Source: CAVQRB01 sp963715055 (GTDB lineage: Bacteria; Pseudomonadota; Alphaproteobacteria; Rhodobacterales; Rhodobacteraceae). From it: a stretch of 64,000 nucleotides of DNA. The notes below the pieces were generated by a model that was not told the origin of the DNA, made no database searches, and saw only the letters and a program-made list of their open reading frames with translations. A program made the position numbers and the translations under genes. Shown here in pieces: positions 1-8,422 of this stretch (within the stretch, counting starts at the first letter, position 1; the number at the start of each line of letters is the position of its first letter). The DNA lies in assembly GCA_963715055.1 (NCBI GenBank), contig CAVQRB010000006.1, forward strand, positions 186,001 to 250,000, given 5' to 3'.

Positions 1-807
1 GTCCAGCGAGGGCGCCGACTGGACCGCCTCGCCGAGGGCGCGGATGCCGGCGATCGGGTTGCGCAGCTGATGCGCCGCATCGGAAATGAAGCGGTCCTGT
101 GCGGCCATGTTGTCACCGGTTTCCGCGAAAAGATGATTGAGCCGCCGCACGAGGCCTCGCGCTTCCTCGGGTACCGGGCGCCGGATCGGGCTGAGATCCC
201 GCGGGCTGCGCTGAGAAATCGCCCCTTCCAGATCGAGCAGCGGGCGAAGGCCGAGGTTGACTCCGAACCAGACGACCAGCGCCACCGTTCCGATCAGCGC
301 AGCCATCACCGCAAAGGCCCGCAGGGCAAGTGAGCGCGCGAACATCTGGCGCACCGATTGCTCCTGCCAGACGGTGATGGTGTAGGTGCCGGTAAGACCG
401 CTGATGCTGGCCTCGTCCTTCATCCGCAGCACGCGCACCGCGCTGCCGCGGTGGATCACGTCGAAATAGGTGACCGGTTGCGGAATGTCCGAGGCACGCG
501 CTGCGGGCACCGGCGGCACGCCGTAGCCGGTCACGAAGCTGCCATCGGGCGCATATACGTGATAGCGCACCGGCCCGCCTGCCGCCTCGCTGAGCAGCTG
601 CTCGGTCTCGTAGAGGATCGCATCACCGTCGGTCAGCGCCACGTCGCGCGCCACCGCCACGGCGGTGAAGAGCAGGTTCTTGTCGAAAAGCTGTTCGGCG
701 GTTTTCTGCGATTCGCTGATCCGCCACGACCCGACCGCGGCGGCAATCGCGAAGAGCGGCAGAAGGATGATCAGAAAGAGCCGCAGCCGCATCGACAGGA
801 CGGTCAT
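1..807 (-). CDS. tctE: TctE-like sensor histidine kinase (3' part missing)
   Basis: Membrane sensor kinase of the TctE type, expected to sense tricarboxylates and phosphorylate the regulator encoded next to it. The visible 269 residues hold an N-terminal membrane helix (about residues 8-26), a periplasmic domain, a second helix (about 160-180), a HAMP-like linker and the dimerisation/phosphoacceptor box with DAAHQLRNPIAG, where His246 is the phosphorylation site. The ATP-binding domain lies beyond the left edge. The ATG at 805-807 begins 4 bases after the stop of the response regulator gene, so the two are one minus-strand operon. Divergence from tctC supports control of that transporter. The kinase assignment is firm; the ligand is inferred. 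Confidence 0.9.
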   Translation of the reverse strand, partial: MTVLSMRLRLFLIILLPLFAIAAAVGSWRISESQKTAEQLFDKNLLFTAVAVARDVALTDGDAILYETEQLLSEAAGGPVRYHVYAPDGSFVTGYGVPPVPAARASDIPQPVTYFDVIHRGSAVRVLRMKDEASISGLTGTYTITVWQEQSVRQMFARSLALRAFAVMAALIGTVALVVWFGVNLGLRPLLDLEGAISQRSPRDLSPIRRPVPEEARGLVRRLNHLFAETGDNMAAQDRFISDAAHQLRNPIAGIRALGEAVQSAPSLD

Positions 808-811
808 GCGC

Positions 812-1480
812 TCAGCCCGCTTCGATCAGGCGGTAGCCAAGACCGCGCTGCACCTCGATGTCCACGCCGAAAGGCCGCAGCCGTTTGCGCAGGCGCGAGA
901 CATGAACCTCCACTGCGGCAGGCTCTACCTCGGCACCTGCCCCGTAGAGGTGGTCGAGCAGGGTCTCCTTGGACACCAGACGGCCCGAGGCCCTGATCAG
1001 CTTTTCGAGGACGGCCAGTTCCCGTCGCGCGAGATCGAGGGCCTCGCCGCGGACCGTGGCGCTGTGATGGGTCAGGCTGTATCCGACCGGTCCGAAGCTC
1101 AGCCGGTCGTCGGCGGGTGTCTCACGCCTGCGGGCCAGGGCTCGGATGCGGGCCTCGAACTCGGCCATGGCGAAGGGTTTCGTCAGGTAGTCATCGGCGC
1201 CTGCGTCGAGGCCGGCGACCAGATCGCCGGTCTGCGCCCGCGCGGTCAGCAAAAGCACCGGCCGGCCGTCGCCGCGCGCACGCAGGTTGCGCAGGATGCT
1301 GAGCCCGTCGAGCCCCGGCAGGTTGATGTCGAGCACCACGATGTCATTGCCGTCGTCGCGCAGGAACTGGTCCGCTTCCAGCCCGTCGCTCAGCAGGTCC
1401 GTTGCATGGCCGAGATCCTGCAGGCGGTAGGCGATCCCCTTGGCCAGACTATCGTTGTCTTCGATGATCGCGATCCGCAT
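812..1480 (-). CDS. tctD: TctD-like OmpR-family response regulator
   Basis: DNA-binding response regulator of 222 residues. The receiver domain starts MRIAIIEDND, with the acidic pair at 8-9, phosphoacceptor Asp51 (VVLDINLPGLDG) and the conserved Lys in YLTKPF. The C-terminal half is a winged helix of the OmpR/PhoB type ending LRPFGVDIEVQRGLGYRLI. The ATG at 1478-1480 is preferred over an upstream in-frame start at 1525 because receiver domains begin at this Met. It precedes the tctE-like gene and diverges from tctC, so it probably activates the tctCAB operon in response to substrate, as in the Salmonella tctDE system. Confidence 0.92.
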   Translation of the reverse strand: MRIAIIEDNDSLAKGIAYRLQDLGHATDLLSDGLEADQFLRDDGNDIVVLDINLPGLDGLSILRNLRARGDGRPVLLLTARAQTGDLVAGLDAGADDYLTKPFAMAEFEARIRALARRRETPADDRLSFGPVGYSLTHHSATVRGEALDLARRELAVLEKLIRASGRLVSKETLLDHLYGAGAEVEPAAVEVHVSRLRKRLRPFGVDIEVQRGLGYRLIEAG

Positions 1481-1516
1481 GCTGTCCTGCTCCGGCGAAA
1501 ACATGCCCTTGAAAGG

Positions 1517-1545
1517 TTGGCGCAAGTTTCATCGTCTAGCATAGT
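1517..1545 (+). promoter_or_regulatory. candidate tctC promoter
   Basis: TTGGCG (1517-1522) and CATAGT (1540-1545) are separated by 17 bases and lie in the divergent interval between tctD and tctC, about 75 bases before the tctC start. The match to a sigma-70 promoter is moderate and made by eye. Regulation by TctD would be expected here. Confidence 0.3.
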
Positions 1546-1621
1546 CGCGTGAGGCGGTGGGACAACCGCCGATTCGCCTTGAACGGACGCAATAGTCCGA
1601 CGCGAAACATGGGAGGAATAC

Positions 1622-2716
1622 ATGTCCAAATCTACTCTGGTCCAAGGGGCCATCTTTGCCGTCGTTGCATCATTCGGCACAGGCGCTGCCTATGCGGAAG
1701 GCCACGCGGTCAACCTCGAAGGCAAGACGGTCGATTTCGTCATTCCCTTCTCCGAATCGGGCGGCTCGGCGCGCTGGGCCAACTTCTACGCGCCGCTGCT
1801 GAGCGAAGCGCTGCCGGGCAACCCCACGGTCGTCGTCCGCTACCGTCCCGGTGCCGGTTCCACCGAAGGGGCCAACTGGTTTCAGGAACAGACCACCGAC
1901 GACGGTACGCTGGTCTTCGGCACCTCGGGCTCGACGCAGTTCCCCTATCTTCTGGGTGATCCGCGCGTGCGCTATGAATACAATGACTGGCAGCCGGTTC
2001 TGGCCTCCGGCACAGGTGGCGTCGTCTATCTGCCCCCGGATCTGGGTGCCAAATTCGACGGCGATTTCAATGACCTGAAGGACGAAGCTTTCCTCTATGG
2101 CTCGCAGGGGGCGACCACGCTTGATCTCGTGCCGCTGCTGGCGTTCAAGATGCTTGGTCTGCAGGTCGATCCGGTCTTCGGGATTGAAGGGCGCGGCGAT
2201 GGCCGCCTGATGTTCGAGCGCGGCGAGGCCAATATCGACTACCAGACCTCTTCCGCCTACCTCAAGAGCGTGGTGCCCCTCGTCGAGCAGGGGCTGGCCG
2301 TGCCGGCCTTCACCTATGGCTCGCTGGATGAGAACGGCCTGATCGTGCGCGATCCGACCTTCCCGGACATTCCGAGCTTCAAGGAAGTCTGCGAAGCGAC
2401 CGACGGCTGCGAAACGAGCGGCGTCGAATGGGACGCCTTCAAGGCCTTCTTCATCTCCGGTTTCGCCGCGCAGAAGATGGTCTACCTGCCCGGCTCGGCC
2501 TCGCAGGCGGTCGTGGACACCTACACGCAGGCCTTCAAAGACATCATCGCACGGCCGGATTTTGCGGCGCTTGCCGCAGAAGAGCTTGGCGTCTACCCGC
2601 AGCTCACCGCTGCCGGAGCGGTCAGCGCAAGCGATCAGGCGACCCAGGTGTCGGCGGAATCCAAAGCCTTCGTGCTGGACTGGCTCAAGGAAGCCTATGG
2701 CGTGACGCTGCAATAA
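1622..2716 (+). CDS. tctC: tripartite tricarboxylate transporter substrate-binding protein TctC (Bug family)
   Basis: Periplasmic solute-binding protein of 364 residues. It has a Sec signal peptide of about 25 residues (basic start, hydrophobic stretch, cleavage near AYA-EGH), then GKTVDFVIPFSESGGSARWA and the VVVRYRPGAGSTEGANW block, which correspond to the conserved Bug/TctC ligand loops. Family members bind carboxylates such as citrate or other di- and tricarboxylates through two bridging waters. The start at 1622 follows a GGGAGGA ribosome-binding site. It lies upstream of tctA-tctB and divergent from tctDE. The ligand cannot be read from the sequence, but the downstream enzymes suggest a C5-C7 branched or unsaturated polycarboxylate. 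Confidence 0.93.
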   Translation: MSKSTLVQGAIFAVVASFGTGAAYAEGHAVNLEGKTVDFVIPFSESGGSARWANFYAPLLSEALPGNPTVVVRYRPGAGSTEGANWFQEQTTDDGTLVFGTSGSTQFPYLLGDPRVRYEYNDWQPVLASGTGGVVYLPPDLGAKFDGDFNDLKDEAFLYGSQGATTLDLVPLLAFKMLGLQVDPVFGIEGRGDGRLMFERGEANIDYQTSSAYLKSVVPLVEQGLAVPAFTYGSLDENGLIVRDPTFPDIPSFKEVCEATDGCETSGVEWDAFKAFFISGFAAQKMVYLPGSASQAVVDTYTQAFKDIIARPDFAALAAEELGVYPQLTAAGAVSASDQATQVSAESKAFVLDWLKEAYGVTLQ

Positions 2717-2717
2717 T

Positions 2718-2773
2718 CATCCGTCCTGCGGATGCTGTCCTCTTCGGCCCAATCGAGGGCCGGAGGGGATTTT
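2718..2773 (+). promoter_or_regulatory. two hairpins between tctC and tctA
   Basis: The 90-base gap holds CATCCG/CGGATG (2718-2723 with 2729-2734) and CGGCCC/GGGCCG (2745-2750 with 2757-2762), the second followed by GGGGATTTT. They could terminate part of the transcription or protect the tctC message from 3' decay, giving more binding protein than membrane protein. Confidence 0.5.
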
Positions 2774-2806
2774 CTCTGACATTGAATTAGATAAAGGGTC
2801 CGCGCT

Positions 2807-4822
2807 GTGGAAACCTTTCTGACTGCCTTGCCGACGATTGGCGACGCCTTCCTGCTCGTTTTTCATCCAACTCAATTGATGTATCTGGTCGCGGGCGTTC
2901 TGCTCGGACTCTCCATCGGGGTGCTGCCGGGGCTCGGGGGCATCGCGGGGCTGTCGCTCGTGTTGCCCTTCATGTTCGGCATGGATCCGGTTTCGGGGCT
3001 GGCGCTGATGGTGGGCCTCATCGCGGTGGTGCCGACCTCCGACACCTTCTCCTCGGTGCTCATGGGTATTCCCGGCTCTTCCGCCAGCCAGGCGACGGTG
3101 CTCGACGGCTTTCCGCTGGCCAAGAAGGGCGAGGCGGCGCGGGCGCTTTCGGCGGCCTTCATCTCCTCGCTCTACGGTGGCCTTCTGGGCGCGCTGGTGC
3201 TGACGTTCTTCATTTTCATCGCGCGGCCGCTGATCCTCGCCTTCGGCCTGCCTGAAATGCTGATGATCACCATCCTCGGCCTCTCGATGGTGGCCATTCT
3301 CGCGGGCCGCGTGCCGCTGAAGGGCGTTGTGGCCGCGGGCATGGGGCTGATGGCAGGTACCATCGGAGCGGCAGGGGCGGGGGGCTCACTGCGGATGTCG
3401 ACCTATGACATTCCCTACCTCGTCGATGGCCTGCAACTGGTCATCGTCGGTCTCGGCATCTACGCGATCCCGGAGATCGTTTCGCTGCTGCGGCAGGACA
3501 AGCCCATCGCGAGCGCCGGCAAGCTCGGTCTCGGCTGGTCGCAGGGGCTCAAGGACTGGTGGAAGAACAAATGGTTGTCGACCAAATGCGCAGGCATCGG
3601 TGTGATCGTCGGCGTGATCCCAGGTCTGGGCGGATCGGTGGTGGACTGGATCGCCTATGGCTACACCGTGCAAAGCAGCAAGAACCGCGAGAATTTCGGT
3701 CAGGGCGACGTGCGCGGCATCATCGGGCCTGAATCCTCCAACAACGCCAAGGAAGGCGGCGGGCTGGTACCGACGCTGATCTTCGGCATCCCGGGCTCGG
3801 GCTCCATGGCGGTGTTTCTGGGGGGACTCGCGCTGCTGGGTCTCTCGCCGGGGCCACATATGGTGCGGCAGGATCTCAGCACCACCTATACGATCGTCTG
3901 GTCGCTGGCGCTGGCCAACGTGATCGGCGCCGGGCTCTGCATCGTGCTCTCCAAGCAGATCGCCAAGCTCACCACGATCCGCTTCACGCTGCTGGCCCCC
4001 TATCTCTTCATGATCATCGCCTTCGCGGCGTTCCAGTCGCGCCAGTCCATCGGGGATCTGATCGCCCTCGTGGCCATCGGCTTTCTCGGCATCTTCCTGC
4101 GCCGTTTCGACTATTCGCGCCCGGCTTTCCTGATCGGCTTCGTGCTCTCGAACCAGGCCGAGTCGTTCGCGAACATGGCCAACCAGATCGCGGGCGCGCG
4201 CTTCCGCCGCGGCTTCGACGTGGGTCTGGAATACATCGCCTCGCCGCTGGTGCTCATCCTGCTGGTGCTGACCATCGTCTCGATCATCTTCGGCATCCGC
4301 AATGCCAAGAACATCCGCGAGAACATCGACGCGCCGACCGGTACCAAGCGCGGACCGGTGATCTTCCTGCTCGTCGTGACCGCCTATATCGCGGTGTCGC
4401 TCTGGGATGCCTCGACGATCACCCGCTTCGGCGACAAGATCTTCCCGATGGTCGTGGGAACGGTGACACTGATCGGCTGTCTGCTGCTGCTGCTCCGGAT
4501 GCGGCTGAAGCCTGAGACCGATGACGTCTTCATCGACCTCGAAGCGGGCGGCCCGGATGCCGAGGCACCGCACGGTCTGTGGCGCACGCTGGCATGGTTC
4601 ATCGGGCTCTTGTGCCTGACAGGGTTGTTCGGGCTGGTCATTGCGCTTGCGATCTTCTTTGTCGCCTTTTTCCGCCTGCGTGGCGGTCTGGGTTGGGCGG
4701 CCTCCGCCACCTATGCCGCGGCAGGCGTTGCCTTCATGCTGTTTCTGGCCTGGGTCCTCGGGCGCGAATTCCCGCCGGGTCTGCTGCAAGCCTATACCAA
4801 TCTGCCATGGCCCCTGAGATGA
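2807..4822 (+). CDS. tctA: fused TctA-TctB tricarboxylate transporter membrane protein
   Basis: Inner-membrane subunit of a tripartite tricarboxylate transporter, 671 residues. Residues 1 to about 500 are TctA: many transmembrane helices with the repeated glycine-rich signatures GVLPGLGGIAGLSLVLP near the N-terminus and GVIPGLGGSVVDWIAYG near residue 270, plus FGIPGSGSMAVFLGG. Residues from about 510 to 671 form a four-helix TctB-like domain, normally a separate protein of about 150 residues. The fusion fixes a 1:1 ratio of the large and small subunits. The start is a GTG at 2807. The stop codon overlaps the next ATG in an ATGA junction, so the downstream tautomerase is translationally coupled. 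Confidence 0.92.
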   Translation: METFLTALPTIGDAFLLVFHPTQLMYLVAGVLLGLSIGVLPGLGGIAGLSLVLPFMFGMDPVSGLALMVGLIAVVPTSDTFSSVLMGIPGSSASQATVLDGFPLAKKGEAARALSAAFISSLYGGLLGALVLTFFIFIARPLILAFGLPEMLMITILGLSMVAILAGRVPLKGVVAAGMGLMAGTIGAAGAGGSLRMSTYDIPYLVDGLQLVIVGLGIYAIPEIVSLLRQDKPIASAGKLGLGWSQGLKDWWKNKWLSTKCAGIGVIVGVIPGLGGSVVDWIAYGYTVQSSKNRENFGQGDVRGIIGPESSNNAKEGGGLVPTLIFGIPGSGSMAVFLGGLALLGLSPGPHMVRQDLSTTYTIVWSLALANVIGAGLCIVLSKQIAKLTTIRFTLLAPYLFMIIAFAAFQSRQSIGDLIALVAIGFLGIFLRRFDYSRPAFLIGFVLSNQAESFANMANQIAGARFRRGFDVGLEYIASPLVLILLVLTIVSIIFGIRNAKNIRENIDAPTGTKRGPVIFLLVVTAYIAVSLWDASTITRFGDKIFPMVVGTVTLIGCLLLLLRMRLKPETDDVFIDLEAGGPDAEAPHGLWRTLAWFIGLLCLTGLFGLVIALAIFFVAFFRLRGGLGWAASATYAAAGVAFMLFLAWVLGREFPPGLLQAYTNLPWPLR

Positions 4823-5895
4823 CACAGACCCCCATTCCCTACCTGTTCATGCGCGGCGGCACCTCGCGCGGGCCTTACTTCCGGCGGTCCGATCTGCCGG
4901 AAGACCGGGGCAAGCTTGCCGAAGTTCTGATGGCCGTCATGGGCGCGGGCAATCCGCGCAATATCGACGGGCTCGGCGGCGGCAATGCGGTCACGACCAA
5001 GGTGGTGATGCTTTCGGTCTCCGAGGAGCCGGACGTGGACGTGGATTATTTCTTTGCGCAGGTCGCGGTGGAGAAACGCGAGGTCGATTTCAAGCCGACC
5101 TGCGGCAACATGCTGGTGGGCGTTGGGCCTGCCGCCATTGAAATGGGTCTGGTTGCGCCGAAAGGCGATGTGACCCCGGTGCGGATTCGGGCGGTGAACA
5201 CAGGTGCGCTGGTCGAGGCTGAAGTGCAGACGCCGGGCGGGCAGGTTCGCTATGCCGGTGATCTGGCCATCGACGGGGTGCCGGGCACCGCGGCTCCGGT
5301 GGCGCTCAACTTCATGGAAGTCACCGGCTCGCAGACGGGTGCGATGTTTCCCACGGGCAATCCGATCGACGTGATCGATGGCATCGAGGTCAGCCTTGTC
5401 GACGTGGCCATGCCGATGATGATCGCGCGCGCCGTGGATCTGGGGATCACCGGCCATGAAAGCCAGGAAGAACTGGATGCGATGCCCGAGCTTTTCGCGC
5501 GCTTTGAGGCGTTGCGCCTCAAGGCAGGCGAGAGGATGGGGCTGGGCGATGTGACCAAATCCGTGGTGCCCAAGGTTGGCCTGATCGCGGCACCCAGGGC
5601 AGGCGGGCATCTGGCCGCGCGCTACTTCATGCCCTGGACCACGCATCCGACGCTTGCGGTGACCGGCTCGCAATGCCTCGCGGCTTGCGCACTGGCACCG
5701 GGGACGGTCGCGGCGGGGCTGGCCGTGACCGGGGCGTCGCCTTTCGAGATGCAGATCGAGCATCCGATGGGCATGATGGATGTCCGCGTGAAATATGACA
5801 CCTCGGACGGGTTCGCCTTCCTTTCCGCCGGGGTCACCCGCACCGCGCGGTTGATTGCGCGGGGCGAGGTCATGGTGCCCGAGGGCATCCTTTGA
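4819..5895 (+). CDS. PrpF-family isomerase (4-oxalomesaconate tautomerase-like)
   Basis: Cytoplasmic enzyme of 358 residues in the PrpF/DUF453 family, with a diaminopimelate-epimerase fold. Members isomerise unsaturated tricarboxylates, such as trans-aconitate or 2-methylaconitate (PrpF) or 4-oxalomesaconate (GalD/LigU). The start IPYLFMRGGTSRGPYF is the family hallmark. Lys61 (NAVTTKVVML) and Cys95 (FKPTCGNMLVG) match the catalytic Lys/Cys pair, and a second Cys lies in GSQCLAACAL. The ATG at 4819 overlaps the transporter stop; an in-frame ATG at 4807 is less likely. Coupling to the tricarboxylate transporter and an RraA-like aldolase nearby favours the oxalomesaconate/aconitate type, but the substrate is inferred. 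Confidence 0.87.
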   Translation: MTQTPIPYLFMRGGTSRGPYFRRSDLPEDRGKLAEVLMAVMGAGNPRNIDGLGGGNAVTTKVVMLSVSEEPDVDVDYFFAQVAVEKREVDFKPTCGNMLVGVGPAAIEMGLVAPKGDVTPVRIRAVNTGALVEAEVQTPGGQVRYAGDLAIDGVPGTAAPVALNFMEVTGSQTGAMFPTGNPIDVIDGIEVSLVDVAMPMMIARAVDLGITGHESQEELDAMPELFARFEALRLKAGERMGLGDVTKSVVPKVGLIAAPRAGGHLAARYFMPWTTHPTLAVTGSQCLAACALAPGTVAAGLAVTGASPFEMQIEHPMGMMDVRVKYDTSDGFAFLSAGVTRTARLIARGEVMVPEGIL

Positions 5896-7532
5896 AGCAC
5901 CTCTTCGACACGCTGGCAGAAGTCGTCGCACAGGAGAATATCGGCCATTGCTTCAGCCTTCTGGGTGATGCCAACATGAACTTCGCCACCCGTCTGGGCG
6001 AGGCGGGATGCCAAATGATCTACGTCCGGCACGAGCATTGCGCCGTGGCGGCTGCCATGGCCTATGCCCGCAAGACTGGCGACATTGGGCTCGCGACCGT
6101 GACTTGCGGGCCGGGGTTGACGCAGTTGATGACCGCCCTGCCTGCGGCAGTGCGCGCACGCCTGCCGCTGGTGGTGATCGCGGGGGAAGCGCCACTCAAG
6201 GCGGCCTGGTACAACCAGGCCATCGATCAGGCGCCCTTCGTGACGGCCACGGGAGCCGCCTATCAGGCGGTGCATTGGCCGGGGCGCATGGACGCAGCGG
6301 TGCGCGACGCCTTCCTGCAAGCCCGGCGCGAGCGGCGCCCCGTGGTTGTCGGCATCCCTTTCGATCTGCAGGAACTTCCTGCGCCGGAGGCGTCCTTGCC
6401 ATTGCCCTCCCGGGCCCTGATGCCGCAAGTCTCACCGATGCCGCCCCATCCCGATGATGTGGAGAGGGCTGTAGCCCGGATCGATGCCGCCCGGAAAATC
6501 GTGGTGATGGCTGGTCTGGGAGCGGTCGAAGCGGGTGCAGGTCCTGCCTGCCGCGCGCTGGCCGAACGGCTGGACGCGCCTTTGGCCACCACCTTGCCCG
6601 CGCGTGGACTTTTTCACGATGACCCGTTTTGCATCGGCATCCTTGGCGGGTTCGCCACGGAAGTCGCCTGGGAGATCTGCGCCGATGCCGATCTGATCAT
6701 CGCGGTGGGCGGGTCGCTGAGCAAACACAACGCGGATGGCGGCAACATGTGGCCTCAGGCGGATGTGCTTCAGATCGACATTGATCCCGTGACAACCAGT
6801 CAGGGACGTGTCGCGGCGCAGGCTCATCTGCGGGCGGACGCAAGGCTGGGCGTGGAAGCGCTGGTGGCCCGTGTGAAGAAGCGCGCCGCGACATGGCGCA
6901 GTCCGGCCCTGGCCGAGGCCATCGCAACCCGGCCCGCCGACAGCCACGTCTTCGAGCGGGACGACGGCCTTCTCGATCCGCGTGACGTCGTCGCGGCGCT
7001 TGACGCGGCGATCCCGCAGGGCTGGCAACTGGTCAATTCCTCCGGTCACTGCTCCTATTATTTCGCCCAAATGCCGAAACGCCGGCAGGAGGAGTTCCTG
7101 ACGATCCGCGAATTCGGCGCCATCGGCAACGGCATCTCCTTTGCCATGGGGGTCGCCGTGGCGCGGCCCGAGGTGCCTGTCGTGATGTTCGACGGCGATG
7201 GCAGTCTCCTGATGCATGTTCAGGAACTGGAGACGATCCGCCGGCACGGATTGAATATCCTGATCGTGGCTTTGAATGACGGGGCTTACGGGTCGGAGAT
7301 CCACAAACTGCGTGCCGAAGGTCTCTCCGATGCCGGCGCAGTCTTCGGCCATACCGACCTTGCAGCCATTGCGCGCGGGTTCGGGATCGGCGGGGAGCGC
7401 GTGACCGATCTGGCGCGCTTGCCGGAGCTTGTGGAGGCCTTCGCCCGTTCCGGTGGTGCAGCGGTCTGGGACATGCCGATCAGCGACAGGATCGCCTCCC
7501 CCGTGATGCGGCGCGCGCATCCGCAAAAGTGA
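5892..7532 (+). CDS. TPP-dependent enzyme of the acetolactate synthase/decarboxylase family
   Basis: Thiamine diphosphate enzyme of 546 residues with the three-domain layout of acetolactate synthase-like proteins. The N-terminal PYR domain carries catalytic Glu48 (YVRHEHCAVAAAMAYAR). A central domain follows, then a C-terminal PP domain with the cofactor motif starting GDGSLLMHVQE and ending LNDGAYGSE. It starts with TTG at 5892, overlapping the stop of the tautomerase gene. A FAD-dependent synthase role is possible, but no regulatory subunit gene is present. In this operon it could decarboxylate or condense a 2-oxo acid released from the imported carboxylate. The reaction is not identifiable from sequence alone. 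Confidence 0.85.
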   Translation: MKHLFDTLAEVVAQENIGHCFSLLGDANMNFATRLGEAGCQMIYVRHEHCAVAAAMAYARKTGDIGLATVTCGPGLTQLMTALPAAVRARLPLVVIAGEAPLKAAWYNQAIDQAPFVTATGAAYQAVHWPGRMDAAVRDAFLQARRERRPVVVGIPFDLQELPAPEASLPLPSRALMPQVSPMPPHPDDVERAVARIDAARKIVVMAGLGAVEAGAGPACRALAERLDAPLATTLPARGLFHDDPFCIGILGGFATEVAWEICADADLIIAVGGSLSKHNADGGNMWPQADVLQIDIDPVTTSQGRVAAQAHLRADARLGVEALVARVKKRAATWRSPALAEAIATRPADSHVFERDDGLLDPRDVVAALDAAIPQGWQLVNSSGHCSYYFAQMPKRRQEEFLTIREFGAIGNGISFAMGVAVARPEVPVVMFDGDGSLLMHVQELETIRRHGLNILIVALNDGAYGSEIHKLRAEGLSDAGAVFGHTDLAAIARGFGIGGERVTDLARLPELVEAFARSGGAAVWDMPISDRIASPVMRRAHPQK

Positions 7533-7588
7533 TTTGAACAATTGCCTGGAGCGCTGTATGCGACGGTATACAATAAGGAGCTAACCTT

Positions 7589-7831
7589 ATGACCTGTCGA
7601 TCCGCCGAAGCCTGCGTCACCGACGCAGCCGCCCTGCTTGAAACCGCACGCAGTATATTGCAGCAGGAGATCACGACCTATCCCACGCCAATCTCGGGCT
7701 GCGATGCCCAGTTCAACCACCTGATCAGCGAGCGGCAGAAAGTCACCAACGGGCTTGCGGCCCTGCGGGACCAGCCCTTCGTGCCCACGCCGCGCAGCCC
7801 AAACCCCGGGGCGGGTGTTGAAAGCCGCTGA
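7589..7831 (+). CDS. small hypothetical protein (80 aa)
   Basis: Soluble 80-residue protein with no signal peptide or membrane helix, four cysteines including CRSAEAC near the start, a probable long central helix and a basic, proline-rich tail. I do not recognise the family. It is considered real because an AAGGAG ribosome-binding site (7575-7580) sits 8 bases before the ATG, and no alternative gene covers the interval. It lies 56 bases after the TPP enzyme gene and could be the last gene of that operon or independently expressed. It ends convergent with the RraA-like gene. Confidence 0.55.
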   Translation: MTCRSAEACVTDAAALLETARSILQQEITTYPTPISGCDAQFNHLISERQKVTNGLAALRDQPFVPTPRSPNPGAGVESR

Positions 7832-7864
7832 TCCTTCTTGCAAACAACGTGGCGGTCCGGGAGG

Positions 7865-8365
7865 CTATCGCTCTTGGACCCAGCCCGGTCGCGGACCGTC
7901 CTTCGGAAAGATAACCGTGCCATCCGCGTCCGACACCAGAAAATCGCCCGGTGCGACCCGCGCCTCGCCCAAACGGATGGGAACGCCCGTCTGCCCGTCG
8001 TCGCGCCGCTTGCCCGGGCGGGGGATATGGCCCAGCGCAAGGATGCCCAAATCGAGCGCGCGCAGCTGCGCCACATCGCGCACGGCACCCCAGATGATCA
8101 CCCCGGCCCAGCCGTTCTGCTCGAAGCCCCCGGCGATCATGTCACCCATCACCGCGTTGCGCACAGTGCCGGACGCATCGACGACGAGCACGCGACCTTT
8201 GCCCGCCTGCTGCGACAATTCCTTGATCCGGCTGTTGTCCTCGAAGCACTTCACGGTCTCCACCGCGCCGAAGAACTCGGGCCGACCGCCATATGACTGC
8301 AATCCGAAGGGCAGGATTTCAAGCAGATCGCCGAATTCGTCGTGCAGGTCGCAAGTGGGGGTCAT
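7865..8365 (-). CDS. RraA-family / 4-hydroxy-4-methyl-2-oxoglutarate aldolase-like protein
   Basis: 166-residue protein of the RraA/HMG-CHA aldolase superfamily. The segments LVVDASGTVRNAVMGD, GWAGVIIWGAVRD and LALGHIPRPGKR are the conserved core; the WGAVRD motif supplies the metal/substrate site shared by HMG aldolase and RraA. Aldolase members split 4-carboxy-4-hydroxy-2-oxoadipate into pyruvate and oxaloacetate, whereas RraA proper modulates RNase E. The ATG at 8363-8365 follows an AAGGAGA site. Its position next to a tricarboxylate transporter and an oxalomesaconate-tautomerase-like gene favours the aldolase role, although it is on the opposite strand and the catalytic residues were not checked against a structure. 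Confidence 0.8.
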   Translation of the reverse strand: MTPTCDLHDEFGDLLEILPFGLQSYGGRPEFFGAVETVKCFEDNSRIKELSQQAGKGRVLVVDASGTVRNAVMGDMIAGGFEQNGWAGVIIWGAVRDVAQLRALDLGILALGHIPRPGKRRDDGQTGVPIRLGEARVAPGDFLVSDADGTVIFPKDGPRPGWVQER

Positions 8366-8422
8366 GAGCGCGTCTCCTTGGTTCCATATTCTTTGGAACA
8401 CCCTAGCCGGGACCAGTCGAAA

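Noticed and set aside
3386..4825. A long minus-strand open frame opposite tctA-tctB
   Set aside because: Its composition (Arg, His, Asp, Gln-rich) reflects the reverse reading of a membrane protein; there are no motifs or ribosome-binding site.
7551..7570. Partial palindrome around GTATGCGACGGTATAC before the small ORF
   Set aside because: Only five bases on each side pair and the central bases do not match; too weak for an operator claim.
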